Positions 38,501 to 53,500 of a stretch of DNA of 64,000 nt are shown piece by piece. Numbering within the stretch: position 1 is the first letter of the stretch; each line of letters starts with the position of its first letter. The position numbers were made by a program, and so were the translations under genes. A model generated the notes under the pieces. The model had not been told where the DNA came from, did no database searches, and saw nothing but the letters and a program-made list of their open reading frames with translations. This DNA comes from Trileptium ribeirensis (lineage: Eukaryota; Nematoda; Enoplea; Enoplida; Thoracostomopsidae): contig JASANE010019292.1 of NCBI GenBank assembly GCA_030248225.1, forward strand, positions 62,001-126,000. Reading direction: 5' to 3'.

Positions 38501-41500
38501 ATCTGTTCAAAAGCAAAAGAGAATCAAAAATAAAGCAAACGGATAGAACGCATAACGGATATATTGACGATGAAAGGAACAAACCACAGACTAGAGCGGT
38601 TAGTGGAAGCCGTTTGTCCGAGTATAAACCATAAGCCTCTGCAATCGAAATCTGACCAAAATCAAACTAAAATTATTTGTATTTAGCTTGGGGTAAAATT
38701 TAGAAATTCAACAACATCCACTGCAGGATCATTCGCAAACGGGAACTACCTTGAAAGGCAAAAATAATTTTTTGCCATTAACTCGAGCACGTTTATAGAA
38801 AACTTTTATTGCATATTACCAGGCATCTGTGATGCAAACGTCCGGAATTGATTCATATCTAAAATGTTGAACATTTAATAGTGAATTTATGCATTTTGAG
38901 CTTAGATTGTCTTGTGTCTTACGGCGTTTATCATACGCGAGAAAACGTTTATTTTAACAGAATGATTTTTACTAAAGAAGTAACTATATATGTGATATTT
39001 GTACACATATAATCTCGCCAATGCAAACTCTTGGCTACAGGCTTCATAACAATTGTATAGATCACGCGCATACTAAATGCTCAACATTATATGGATAATA
39101 TCAAGAGTGCATTAGGAAAGAGTATGACACTTCCCTGCACTCACATGTTAGCCAATGTTTGATGATACGGGCGTTTTCGGCCTGACGCCCCCCCAGTTTC
39201 TTTTGGGGGTCGAGATGCCCCGACCGTCCCAGTTTCTGGGTGGGGGGGGGGTAGGTCGGACCCTCCCAATTTGTGGATGGGTCGATTTATAAGCATCTGC
39301 CTATTAACCGACCCCCCAGAAATTGGGGGAGGTGGGGTCAAGCCGAAAACGCCCGTATCAACAAAACGCGGGCTAACATGTGAGTGCAGAGATGTGTCAT
39401 ACTCTTCCCAAATGCACTCTTGATAATATTAATTACAGGCAACAGATAAAAATTTACCCACTTCCATCTCAGGTTATAATACATGATAATTTAAGCTAAC
39501 TGAAAAACTTGCTAAGTAAATTAAGTACGATAATAGTAACATATTTTTCAAGAAGCTTAGAAATTCGAAATATAGATCTTTGAAAAATGTGGTTATGTGG
39601 CGCTGATTAAATTGTGATAATGCTTCAATTACGTATGGTGCATGCGACCGAGAATATAAATTTATGACTACACTAGAAAATATTAATTTTATTTTTTAGT
39701 GTTCTCTCGGAAAAGGGAAATTTGTGATTTCGAAATAAATATGTATAATATATAGTGACCTAAATGGTACTCACCCAACGATGATAATATTAACGTAATA
39801 TTTCATTGACGGTAAATTGCAAACAAATATTTGAGCACATCACTTGTTATAAACTTATATAAATTTGATGTGTCAAACACGTTGAATGAACTGTCTTGTC
39901 TAATATTTACGAAAGGCGGAAATTTCCGTTGAATTCGATATATTTAGTTCAAAATATTTTCCACTTTTCAGGTCGCGGAGACGGCTAACTGTAATCTCAA
40001 CGTTGACGACCTAATTCCAAATCATGAATACAAATTCCGAGTCAAAGCAGTTAATCGTTATGGCGAATCGGAGCCGCTTGAAACTCCGCACTCGATTATC
40101 GCTAAAAATCCGTTCGGTATGTGTATATATTATTATTTTATGTTTATACTGATAATCAGAAGTTTGTTCGCCGAAATCACCATTCCGCAAAGCAAAGAAT
40201 ATTATCGTAACCAAGGAATGACGTTTGAATTTTCAGAATTTGTTGCGTAACTTTTTCCCTAATTTTGATTTTTTCAAATTTATCACCTCTGAATTGGCAC
40301 TAGGTATTTGTGTATGTTTTGCAACTAGTGAAGCTCGCTTGCGAGCCAGAATTCGAGTGGTGATAACAATCCCCACTCGAATTCAAATAAAATAATAACC
40401 ATATGCGTTAACTCCAAGCCATAAATATGCCAGTTTTAAATCAATGATCTGTGGTGCATTCCAAAGACGAGTTAAAACAATTCTGAATTTAAGATTTCAA
40501 TATGATTTTTATGATTTTTTTATACACCCAAGTCAACATTATTTCTTTTTCTTTCTTCCGTTTAATACCGAGTTTCGACCAATTTGTAGCCGAAATTTTG
40601 CATAGCTATATTCACGTGTCACTGTACACTTTCGTTGACACACAACGAAGTTTGTAATTCCAATACATTTATTGTGCATTTGTGAATATGTATAAGGTTT
40701 GCGCTGCGCGAATACAAACGTAACAAACAGTTGATTATTCGAAAGACCATTTTGAAACATCCGAAACATCAAATTTGTTTAAATTCTATTCTCCTCTACT
40801 CTACTGTTGACCAAAATAGCATAATATTTCCACATATGTAATCGGAACATTTGTACAATGGCTTCTACCTGGTTTCCAATAATGTTAAATCAATATAACT
40901 AACTGCAACATTATTAGAAAACTTTCAGATTTCGAAGCACCATTATCATTATAATACATTAAAATGTATTCTTTGTGTAAAATCACCAAAAAGGTCACTA
41001 CACTAAAATATTTAATGTACTCATACTCTGTTAAGCATCATGGAATAATTTTTACAATATATAAATATATTTTTCATGCATTAACAGATGAACCAGATAA
41101 ACCCGGCACTCCGGATGTAACCGACTGGGATAAAAATCATGCCGAGCTCGAGTGGGCTCCTCCAGCATCTGACGGCGGAGCTCCTCTCAGAACCTATATC
41201 GTCCAGAAGAAATCGAAATTTGGAGATTGGGAAGATGCAGTAGAAGTAAGTTGGGATAACAGATTTTACTTGTAATATTTAATTCAAGCTTTCCACAATC
41301 AGGAGTAACAGCTGTGACCCTATCCAATAGTGGACAGCATTACCTGACTGCTCATTCAATTTGGTCCCAACAAATCCTACCTAGTCAACAATGCATTGCT
41401 CAGAAGAACTTTACTTAACGTAGTGTTTTTCTTCAAATAGCCACTAAGTTAAGAAATATGTTGCAACGATTTCGGCACCTCTGATTAAACAATTCTTTGC

Positions 41501-44500
41501 TTAGTTTTGTGAAAATGTAAACTAATAATTTTTACCATCTGCCTGGATACGATCGCATGTGCCCGAATCAAAATTTCCTTCTCGATGTTGTAACGCAACT
41601 CTACAGTTGCGCTTTTAAACAATATTTGCGCATTTAATCACTGCTGAAGTGAAGATAGCGCTGTGTTTAGCTTTAAGAATCCAAGAAAAGCTAAGTTGAA
41701 GTCTACTGTGCTTGATTACTTTGTACTGCTCGCTTGTTTGTTTCATGTTTATAGGCCGGCTGTAACTGTTGATACATAAAGTGATTAACTTACTCCTGCT
41801 GCTTTCTCTTGGATATTTATATAGCAGGATGCTTCGCACAAAATGTTCAAGGTTTGTTAGAGATTTTGTGCTGTATAAAACATAACTTCATTGTGAGAAA
41901 AACTTCGGGCCCAAATATTGTCCTGTAAGTAAATTCTTGTTTTTTGTAACATAAATCCACTGGCATTTACATTATTATTGTATGACATTAAAATTGCTTT
42001 TGTGTAAATTTGACATAAGTATTTTTCATAATTTTGTATCGTCCACATATTACTAGATTGGCTTGTAATTTGCAATTTGTTGACAATCGTTTGATTTTAG
42101 GTACCCGCTGACCAGACCAAAGCCTCAGTACCAGATCTCAAAGAAGGTCAAGAGTACCAATTTAGAATTATTGCGACAAACGAAGGAGGCCGCTCAACGC
42201 CCAGTGACCCAAGCAAAACTATCACGGCGAAAGATCGCAATGGTACGTTTGTCCTTTTATTGATTACGTTTGTAGCGAACTATCACTGAATGTATGACGA
42301 TTTTTATACAGCAACTAGGTAATGCTACAGCAGTGAACGAACAACTCTAGATTGAAACCATTGTGGAACAAAAAAATTGAAGGCAAATAATAAGACATCA
42401 TCAAAATTTTGAAGCTTCTAACTTTAATCATCTAAGGAAATATTAGTTGTAAGCTTGCGATAATTATATTCGATCTGCGTTAGAATAAATTTCACACCGC
42501 ACAAAATGCTCTCCAAAGCTCATTTATGAGTTCCTTCAAAATATATTATGCGCATACCCAATGCGCCAACTCTTATTCGAAATTTCTAATTCCTGTATTC
42601 CTTTTTTTCTAAATATTTAGTACCTCCGCGTATTGATCGTGACGCGTTCCGGCCGATCCGTATCAAAACAGGCGGTACGATCGAGTTCGATGTTCCTGTT
42701 TCGGGCGAGCCACCACCGAAAATCGAATGGCTGATCAACGATACACCGTTGGCGAGTGCCGGCAGAACTCATATAGACAATCAAAAGGTATATCTTTATT
42801 CCTGATTCATTCCAAATTCACTGATCGTTTAATGTTAAAGAAATGTTTTTGTTATAAATACGTAACCAGTCTCTCTATATTGGGTGTTTTCTGAGCAAAT
42901 CTCGTTGTTTTACTGTAATTATTATCACAAAACGATTACACTGTGTTGGCGACACTGATAGCGATAGCCACATATAGATGATACCAATATGCCGTCCTCA
43001 GCTCTCATTTCAGCTAGTTCAGCACCCGAACAATAAATATACATAGTCGTGGCAATATTTCTTTAAAGCTTATTTATAATTAGATAAACAACTTCAACAA
43101 TATAGGCACTGTTTGTAACTACATTGTTCAGCGTAAAGCATTGTAGTAAAATAACATTAAGCCTTTTGTTCAACTATTTTTCACACATACTATTTCAGCC
43201 ATACAACACGTTCCTCAAAACGACAGGCGCACAACGGCTTGACTCTGGCTCGTACACAATTGTAGCACGAAACGATTCGGGCGAAGATCGTGCTACTGTC
43301 GAAGTTGTTGTGCTTGACGTTCCAACGCCACCGCGCGGACCGCTGGACGTTCGTGATGTTCATAAAGAAGGTGCAACGTTGAATTGGAATCCGCCTGAAG
43401 ACGACGGCGGTACCGAGATTACACATTACGTTGTTGAAAAGCAAGAAGACGGTGGACGCTGGGTTCCTGTAAGCGGCTACGTTTGGGTCACACTGTGTTT
43501 TAGCTTACTATTTGTTGTCACATGGCTCCATAAACAGCGTGAGCCGTACATAAAAATGCACGTGCTGCATATAAAATTACGTCGTAGAAAAGGAAATGGC
43601 TAAATGAAAACAAATTTTTCAATAATTTTCGTTATCTTTATGAAGACATAACTTTTTTCCGGAAAACCAGAAAACCGTACTGGCCAGCTTTTTGAAAGCA
43701 GTGTCTATTTTCTACAAAAGTAAAGATTCAGCCAATTTAAATTGTGTTTTGCTCCCGAATATAGCGTTAAAGGTGGTGAATTTTACCTTACTATTCCGTA
43801 TCCGTTTGTCAAAATAGTACAGGCGTTTTCGACACAAAGACAATGCGGAAGCTAATTTTAATGTTGAATTTTTAAATCAAACTAACTGGATAAGAAAACG
43901 ATGTCTTCGATACATCCAAAACTGAGGGTGACATAACTCCTGTTGGAAACTGCAGTTTGAAACACATTTGGCGCTTACTATATTGAAGGACATTTTGTCC
44001 TACACATTTTTCTACGTTTTTTCTTTAATGGAATTTTGTTTGTAGTGTTTGTGTTGTGAAGCTGTCATTACAGAAAGTTTGTGCAAATATGCTTTTAGTG
44101 CTTTAAAGAAACGAGCGTAAAAAGCATATATGTCACCATCGCAATATCGCAATATAGAGAACATCATTGCAAGGAAAACTGTAAATCATTTCGGAATTAA
44201 CACTTCTCTTTCTCAATAAACAACGGCACGTGGATATAAGAAAAACGTTTAGTGATAGCATATGTCGAAGCTAATTCCAACATAACCCAAAATCTAAGTA
44301 ACTGATATACGGCTGCTTCTGAAGGAAAAAATTATAAATTTGGAGCAAATACTAATGAAAACAAATAAGCCCGCAAATGTAGACAAAATCTATGTTAAGT
44401 AGTAGTATGTAGACATAACAGAAACTTTCACCACGGTTCATCGAGCTTGTATTTGCCATATTAAGGTGCAACCTTTAGTATATACTTTTAACTGATATAG

Positions 44501-47500
44501 CGAAGATTCTAAAAGAAACATTAGTGGATCGCGCAATCACGAATGAAGATGAACGCACCCTCAAAGCTAGATGAGGTGTCATGATTTTCAATCAATGGAT
44601 TTCTAACATTATCAAAATACAATAATTACTTTTAGTGCGGCGAAAGTCCAGACTGTCGTCTTAAGGTACACAAACTTAACGAAGGTCATGACTACAAATT
44701 CCGAGTGAAGGCCGTTAACCGACAAGGAGAGTCGAAGCCACTCACAACGCCAACGTCGATAACTGCTAAAAATCCATTTGGTGAGTTGTCGTCTCAAATA
44801 TTTTCTTGCTCTAATCTTTGTTTGCGCATCTAAACTGTATGAAGCGCTTTCACATTGTTTGGAATGCTTCTAGATCTTCTATTTTTAAATCTGCACACGG
44901 CAAGTCCCGCTTTTGTACAAGAAATTAGAAATTTTTGGGTGAAAATTTTATTTTAGAATTTTCCGGGATATGTAGTTTGTCTTAGCTGTACCAATATTGG
45001 TATGCTATATATTTATTTGTAATAGAAATTTGAGATTTCAGAGAAAAAATTCATATACAAAAATACACCTTAGCACGTATTATTATGATCAATCTATTAC
45101 GTAGTCAGAAAATATTGCTCGTAATTTAAATTGAAATACTTTTTCATGCGAGGCAAGTCGTTTAATGAATTGTCATTTCTCAGTTAATTTTATTCACAAA
45201 TTATTAAATAATTGCAGCGCGATTTAAACCTTTGATCAAGCGACAGCATTTTGGGAACATAAATTTTATCGTAAAAAATGGGATGAAAGATAGCTTACCC
45301 TAACTTTAATTTCCTATCAGTTGAGAAAGAACATTGTTCTCCTGCACGATATCACTAACACTAATCGCCCTGTGGTACTGGATCAATCTTATTGATGATA
45401 TTTCCCGGGAATTGAAATTAAAACTTCAAATTCTTGTGTGAGAAATTGCAGCAACTAACACATTATAGTGATCAAAATATTCAGAGAGATGTATTTATAC
45501 GTAATTTATATCATAGTAGTAAAAGCTTCATTGCGTACTTGGCTAAGTGTTTCCAAGAGGATCACACTTTCACAAATCTCAGAGTTAGAGCAATACGCAA
45601 AAACCGTTACACTCTACTAAACATTAAAAGATTCGCGAATAGTGTTTTGGCGAAAATTGTTAACACCGAAAGTGGAAAGTTCATGTTGTATGTGTGACAA
45701 TTTTATCACGAACAATTTATAATGGTCAAAATCGTCGTATTAGATTTTAGCTGCAATTCAAAACGATAAAGTGAAAACATAACCAATGTACAATAAGTAG
45801 AACAGTGCTTGAAGCCATATTATATTGAGTCCTACAGGCATTTTGTATAAATCTTTTTCAAAAATCAAAATATTCGGGCAAACCTTACTATAACAAAATG
45901 CATGTCTCCCTGCTTTGATAATTCAGCAGATCCAAGAGTTCATGTTATACTTACGAAATCGCCAACTTTTCATGAGTAAACTCGCTATGGGTGCTAGTTA
46001 TATTGCAGTACTAATACCCAAAAAATGATGCAAACTTAAGATCAACGAAATTTGTTCAAAGTCTTTGATCTACTCAATATTTACATCCAAGTGTCGTTCT
46101 AAGAGCCTATAATTATAATTGAATCATTACTACAACGTTATTAGCTAACATGAATTACTGGTTTAATAAGCATTTACAACAATAAAATACTTTTAAACAA
46201 ACATGATCATAAAGACTGAGAAATACATCGTTGAAATTCGCGATCATTTCGGTAACTAGTTGCCAGCGGATTGGTCTCCCCTTAAGGCGTCGGACCACCA
46301 CCCCCTCTTCGGTCGAAGTGCCCACTCTCCATGGCTGGTGACTCGAACGCCCAGGCGCAAGCAAAATTTCTAAAACATAAATAATATAAATGTATAATAT
46401 AAATAATATAAACCCGTATAATATAAACGTGCAATCGCGCGGCTACATCCCCAGTCGACCGAATGACCCTCCTGGGAAGCCATGTCAAACCCCTGTCCCT
46501 TCCTCCACAAGAGGCCTCGGATACATCCCATCCGCGACCTCGGACTTTTAGCTAGTTTAAAAGAATGCTTTTGGTATAAAATCAGCAAATTTATAGCTAT
46601 ATGTTCGCGATCGTAGGATTATTAATGTTAACGTCATATCAAAGCGAATACAGTAATCATTTCAGACGAACCCGGAAAACCGGAAGACGTTCATTTAACC
46701 GACTGGGACAAAGACCATATGGATATTGCCTGGAAGGCGCCTACAAACGACGGCGGTGCCCCAATTGAGAAATACGTTATTGAAATGCGCGATCGTTTCG
46801 GTGACTGGTTGCCTGCGGTTGAAGTTAGCGGCGATGAAACTAAAGCAACTGTACCCGGGTTGACGCCCGGTGAAACGTATCAGTTCCGTGTCAAAGCCGT
46901 CAATAAAGCTGGGCCCGGTGAACCGTCGGATGCAACTCCGCCGCAGGTCGCAAAACCAAGGAAGTGTAAGTTATTTGCCGTGTAGCCGTATAATAGCTAG
47001 TGTATTTTTGTCACTTTTTTCGCAGTTTTTATTCGTAGAATTTGTTTGTATCTCTACAACTGATTGAAGATATGTCTTTAAATTTTCATGGTTAAAAAAG
47101 AAATATACTCAGCCAAGAATCAGCCAATGCACACAGTATGTAACCTGTTCAATATTTTAACTCCGAGTGGCTGCGGGTATTCTGTATTTGATAATTTGAG
47201 AACTAACTGACTTAACTAGCAGAAATTTTTCTTGGCCGAATGACTTTCTAAATATATCATAGCAACAAACCCTTTCATGAGCGCGAAAGTGTGCACAAAG
47301 GTGTTTTTAGGACAATTCCCTTGCAAAATTTGCATTTATCTGTAGCTATACAACGTTTATACATTTGCTTCAAATGTTTACAGCATTTAAGTCTTTAGAC
47401 ACCATTTTAACGGTAAAGTTGTGACACTAAAAACTTCTTTATCAGGAAATAAGAGAGCCAGGTGTATGTTTTGACCCCACATATCCATTAAATATTATAG

Positions 47501-50500
47501 CTCTTCATTGATTTATCCAATAATTATTCAAATTTATCTGCATGTCTTTATATCTTTTAATGTGTTTTATTCATCCACTAAACGCTCACTTGACTCTTTG
47601 CAGTAGCTAGCAATATAAAACTAAGCTTGTATTGCTAACTTTGGTTTTATTATTTAGTCAGCTTTGCTACGCACTTTCAAAGTGCCACGATAATTAGGAC
47701 TGCAGTAGGTGCTGTAATGGTAAATATCGTTGTAATCCAGGCCATATTTGTCACAAAATCAAGAAAACTATCTGACTTTAAGAGAACTGATGTGCGATTT
47801 TGTACCACTAATGCATTATTAATATCAAAATCTTACTTTTCAGTGGCACCAAAAATTGATTTGGGCGCAATGCGAGATCTAAAAGTTAAAGCTGGTGCAC
47901 CGATTAAATTTGATATTCCTTTCGAAGCCGAACCACAACCGCGGATTGTTTGGCGTAAAGATGGAAAAGAAATTCCACATGGACCCGGTCATGCAGAAGT
48001 AACGGTTGCTGAAAATCTGACTTGTCTCCACGTTGTAATATCAGAGCGCGGTGACAGCGGTGTTTACACGTTGTCGCTGGAAAACGAACACGGCAGCGAT
48101 AAAGGAACATCAAACGTGACAGTCCTTGGTAAGTATAGTTATGAACATATGACGGACTAAGACCTTTAGCCGTTTATAAACGGCCGACGCCTAATCTTTG
48201 GCTTTATTTCCGATTATAACACTTCATACACTGTTTCCAAAAAAAGTATTTCCTAAACCGCAGGTTTTGGTAGCAAGTTTCTATCGTTTTGGTTAATTTA
48301 GCTGCACTTGCGATGCGACTCCCTCTCTAGATTTTAGCTACTTTATTGTGAAACTTAAGGCAGAAATAAGATCAAAATATATTGCGCGATAAGCGGAAGG
48401 GAATTAGTCTTTAAGATGAAGATAATTCATGTTTTAAATCGAAACCAAACGGTTTTCGAATGCGTTTTCTCAATCTGATGCTTGTGATTTACGAATGATA
48501 CAAATGCTAAAGTTAAATAATCGAACACCGAATTTTAAAATTACATAATGGTCATATTTTTGCATAGATACATTTAACTCTCCATTTACTTATGACATGT
48601 ATCGTTTTACCGTTCCCAAACATCCACTGAACAAGCTTGTTTTTAGCAGTACAACACACAAACATGGTCGCAACATGGAAAATTTTAAGATTAACGTGTA
48701 ATCAATTTTCGTGTTATTAGATGTCCCGGGAGAACCAGAAGGTCCACTGAAAATCCACGATATTTGGAAGAATGGAGCTACGCTCAATTGGAAACCGCCG
48801 GAAGACGACGGGGGCTCAGAAATTTTGCATTACGTTGTCGAAAAAATGGACACAAAGCGAGGAACGTGGCAGGAAGTAAATTTTAAAATTTGTTCGATAT
48901 CGCAGCCAGTATAGGTGTTGTTAATAATAATTGTTTTATAGTTGTTTGTGATTTTTCGTTTCAGTAATTTCAGCTTACACCTCTTTCGTTTATTTGATTG
49001 TTTAAAATATTTTGTTAAACTGACACCGTCGTACTACCGCAAAAGCACAAGACTGGTTATCTGGTCCGAGTAGGGTTTTGACTTCTGCGCGAAAAGTAAA
49101 AATCTACTCCTCATTATATTTGTATATGAATAGGATAGCTTGATTAACAACAATGGTAGGTACAAATTTGTAACTGTATGTACATATATGCACACATATT
49201 TACTCACACATAAACATTTATACACATATATAATTTTAGTGTGGTGAATTTCCTGATTGTACTGGCAAGATAACTGGACTACAAGAAGGAAAGGAATACA
49301 AATTCCGCGTCAAAGCTGTCAATTTCCAAGGAGAATCAAAGCCGTTGGTCGCGGAAGAGCCAATAATCGCTAAAAATCCATTTGGTAAGCGATTCGGTGG
49401 TTATCTAATTTATACCTACACTACTGAACAAGTACTAACATAAACCTGACCTTCGTTATGCGGCCTTCACGTTAGAATGTCCTCCTGTCCGGAACTTTTG
49501 ATCCCATGTAGTAGCGACCCTACTGTATGGACAATCAGGGTGACACCCATTCTGTAAATCAATTGCTGAGGGTGTACGACACACCCCTAGCTACTACATC
49601 CTTCTTTACAGTGTCGTACATACCATTGGCTACCAATTTGGGCGAATAAACTACAGGGAACACCTTCTGTAGCTAATGGAGTTTATAAGTCAACTGTACT
49701 GTGCACTTTTTTCTTAAATTCTCGATATTTGTATCTAGGCCATATGGACGTTGAGGAAATTATGCCGCACACTGTCAATAAAACTGCCAGAAGATACGGT
49801 GTGCTTGACACTGTCGAGAAGTGGCAATACCCCTAGCTAGCTACCTTTGAAAAAATTTATAAAAAACATGGGGTGTCTAAGACACCCTGTTGTCGACAGT
49901 GTGCCTGACACTGTGTGGTGTACATAGGTTCCAAACGCTGGGAACATTATAACTCGAATACCGCATTATGTTTTAATTAGTAAAAACAGAATAGCACATA
50001 TCAGAATGAAATACTAAAGCTTAAGCTAAGAACTAGGCTTAAAATGTAGGAAGGTATAACCTGTATTTCGCTTGCTCTGGCTTTGTAATTTCAACAGTCA
50101 ATTAATAAATGCTAATTTTCAAACACAGGTTGACTAAGAGTTTTCTTTTGCGGGAGTTAACTACAATAGCCTTTTCTATAAAATCAAGTTTCCTAAATTC
50201 ACAAAAAACGTATTTGCGGAAAGTTATGGCAATTAGATATTTAATCACTACCCTATGGAGCTCGCATTTCACTGGAAAATACTGGCACCTGCATGGGGTT
50301 TCAAACGAATGAAAGTGTACATGTCAAACCAATGCATGCAACAAGCAATGCAAAAACTTCAAGCAAGCACCGTCTTAACAAAGCGGTATGCTGATTGTAT
50401 ATGCGAATCAACGTACTAAAACAAAATCACATAATTGTTTGAGTATGCAAGAAAATTGCTACATTGCAACAAATCCTTTAGAAATGTGGAAAAATTCAAC

Positions 50501-53500
50501 TGAAACTTGAACTGTGCAGCAGAGTTTGTTGTGGCCGGAGTCGTATTAATAATATTATGCCAGTTATATAAAATATTTTGCATATCAATATTGTATAGAA
50601 TTCAGTGTAGAAAATTTTATTGTCACATTCACAATTGCATTTGCGCATTTTATTTTCATCAACTATTGTGTGTAGTGTCAGGTCTAAGAAAACGTAATCG
50701 ATGAGTTCGAATGAGCACAGACCGCTGTACATGCAATGCAAATCTTTAAATTCGCGGAACATCGTTCTGTGTTAATCTTAAGAGAAAAAAATGAAAAATG
50801 GTTAGCACATGATACCGCGTCACACTAAAGACAGTAAGCCTTTGACACTACAATTTGCTGTTTTTCAAACGTTTTATATCGCGCTCTTCAGAAGTTTATT
50901 ATATATAAAAGATAATTTACAAACAAATTCATTTTTCACTGGAATATTCCCTTAGTCTCGTATGTTTAGCTCGGTTCTTGTTTTGAATAACATTTTGTCG
51001 AAGAGATAAAACGTTAAATACATATTTGTTATATGCATGTTTAATGTAGGCTAAATTAAAAATTTGGTTGGATTGGGTATTAAGTGGTATTGTTAAAACA
51101 TCTCTTACCTTTCATGACTTAGGATGCAGTGTCTCAGAAAAGTTGAAAAACAACGTCAAAGCTTTCTGAATTGGTCCAGTTATTAGCTAGATCATAGTAG
51201 ATAAGTTAGTCGTTCGATATGGCTAATGATGCATCGTGTTTTACGAAGAAGATATGTATATTTCAACTGTATAAAAATATGTTGGCTTCCAAAATATTTT
51301 ATCAGATTGCATAGTATTTTGGTAGAGGTTACGCATAATAATTGTTTTTAGCGTGTGCACCAGTATCTCGCAGGCGAGGCTAAAACGGAGCGAGTGTGAT
51401 TTCATTTTTAAGTTATTTTGTTAAATCACCCTGTTTGTTAAAACAGTCTGTGTTCGATGTATATATCACCCTAAGACCATGTGAACCCTGAAAACATTGA
51501 AAATGTATCAACCCCTGACCCATCGAAAAGAAGAGACAACGCATGAAATTATAATGATGGCATCTTAACCAACCATCGTTTTCAGCCTGACGGAAAACCT
51601 ATATAGACAATTTTTGATGATCTGGACTCAGTATATAAACAGAGAAATGAAAACGCACTGCATTTTGGAAATCGGGTTTGTCAACCTTGAAACTATTGGT
51701 TGAAAACCATGAAAAAATTCAATATAGCGAAATTGGACACTAGATAGCAGCACCGTTGTATTCAGCATGCTTGATAACCTAATGGGCACTCATTGTAAGA
51801 TACAAACAAGCAAAAGCACTGCGAGTTTGAAAAATAGCTACTTCTGGCAAAGGATCGACGAACCATATTCCGGCCCACAGCGGCCTAGGGAATGGTCCCA
51901 CAAAAAATCGTGAAGGTTGTAGGGCTCGATGAGGTGATTCTGTATTTTTTGATGCGAAGCGTGTATCGCGAGATATGGACTGCGAAACATTGGTATCTTT
52001 ATGGCCAGATTTGGGAAAGAACCATTGAAGACTTGTCTTTGCCATTTTAACACGGACTATAGGGTCGAAGCTGTTCGCGTTCAACTAAAGGACGATTAGT
52101 CAATTGAACAAAAAATCCGAGCAAAGAAAATGGAATTTGTACTATCGAACCAAAAAAATTTGTCGAAATCCGTCCATACCAAAGGGGTTATGAATGACAG
52201 CGACAGACAAACAGAAATTTTGACGGTTTCGCCCCTAGCGCCTTCAGTGGAAACTCTGCTGGCTTTGCTCGCTCCATGTTAAATATATTTGCAATTCAGT
52301 AATTAACAATATGCAAACCTTTTTTTGATAAATAATCATATGCAAGCAATTGAAGTTTTCTGTAATTATACTAGAGGCTAATGGTTTATTATATATTTCA
52401 GATCCGTCTGATGCGCCTAGCAAGCCTGAGGTCACAGATTGGGACGCAGATCGTATTGACATCAAATGGGAACAGCCTAAAAACAATGGTGGCTCGCCGA
52501 TAAAGGAATACATTGTAGAAAAGAAACAAAAGGGTACAACCGCATGGGTTGAGGCTGGTCGAACCCAGGGCGCTGATAGCACATCGTTCTCTGCCGGTGG
52601 CTTAACCGAAGGCGAGGACTATGAATTCAGGTAGATAAATATTGCAAATTTAAACCGATTTCGTTGCTCTATTATATAATAGGGTAGAGTCTAAGTTGGG
52701 TCAGTAGCTTAGTCTGAGTTTCTTTACACCGTTTACGGGATGCTATAACTTTGATGTCAAATGAGTTAGCAAATAGGAGGCAGTATCATTTTTTACTATA
52801 GCTTAAAACGTACCGAACAAATCTCGTTAAAATGAATTCACACTAGGGATACTACCACTTGCCTTAAATAACCAAATATGCGTAAGTTCCTACCAAATGT
52901 TTGACGGAATATCGCAAACACACTACGGAATCCAAATTTATTGGAGTGCTGGCGCCAAAATTATGCATTTTTGATGTAATAATATAAGACATTTTGATAC
53001 CAATCTTTATGTTTTTGCTAAAAAGTTTCGCATTAAAGACCTTCAACTCACTATAAGGTTGTCATGGAGATTATGTTTCGAAATACTAATATTGAATTAT
53101 AAAACCGCAAAAGCTATAAGCATTCATGACAAACATAAAACGACAACGTTACCAGATAAGCTACAATATATAAGTGTGAGCGAGTCTCATACTCTTCTAC
53201 AAATTTTGAACTATTATCTTTTGGTATACTTAACCAAAAATGTTGGTAATAAAGTTTTACTTTATATAACTATTTCAGCTATTTTTTCTTGTTATGAGTC
53301 AAATTTATCAAATAAATAATTGCTTTGCTACTAATATTTAATATATTTACGTCTCAAAAGTATCAAATACTGTTTTATTTTAATAATAAGATATGATTTA
53401 TTTGTTTAAGAGTTATTGCTGTCAACGAAGGCGGTGAAAGCGCTCCTAGCGAACCATCCGATCCTCACAGGGCAAAACATCGCTATTGTAAGCTATTAAT

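Noticed and set aside
39141..39341. Pro/Gly-rich ORF on the minus strand (and similar ones at 57104-57355)
   Set aside because: They fall in the GC-rich centres of foldback elements and occur on both strands, as expected from base composition.
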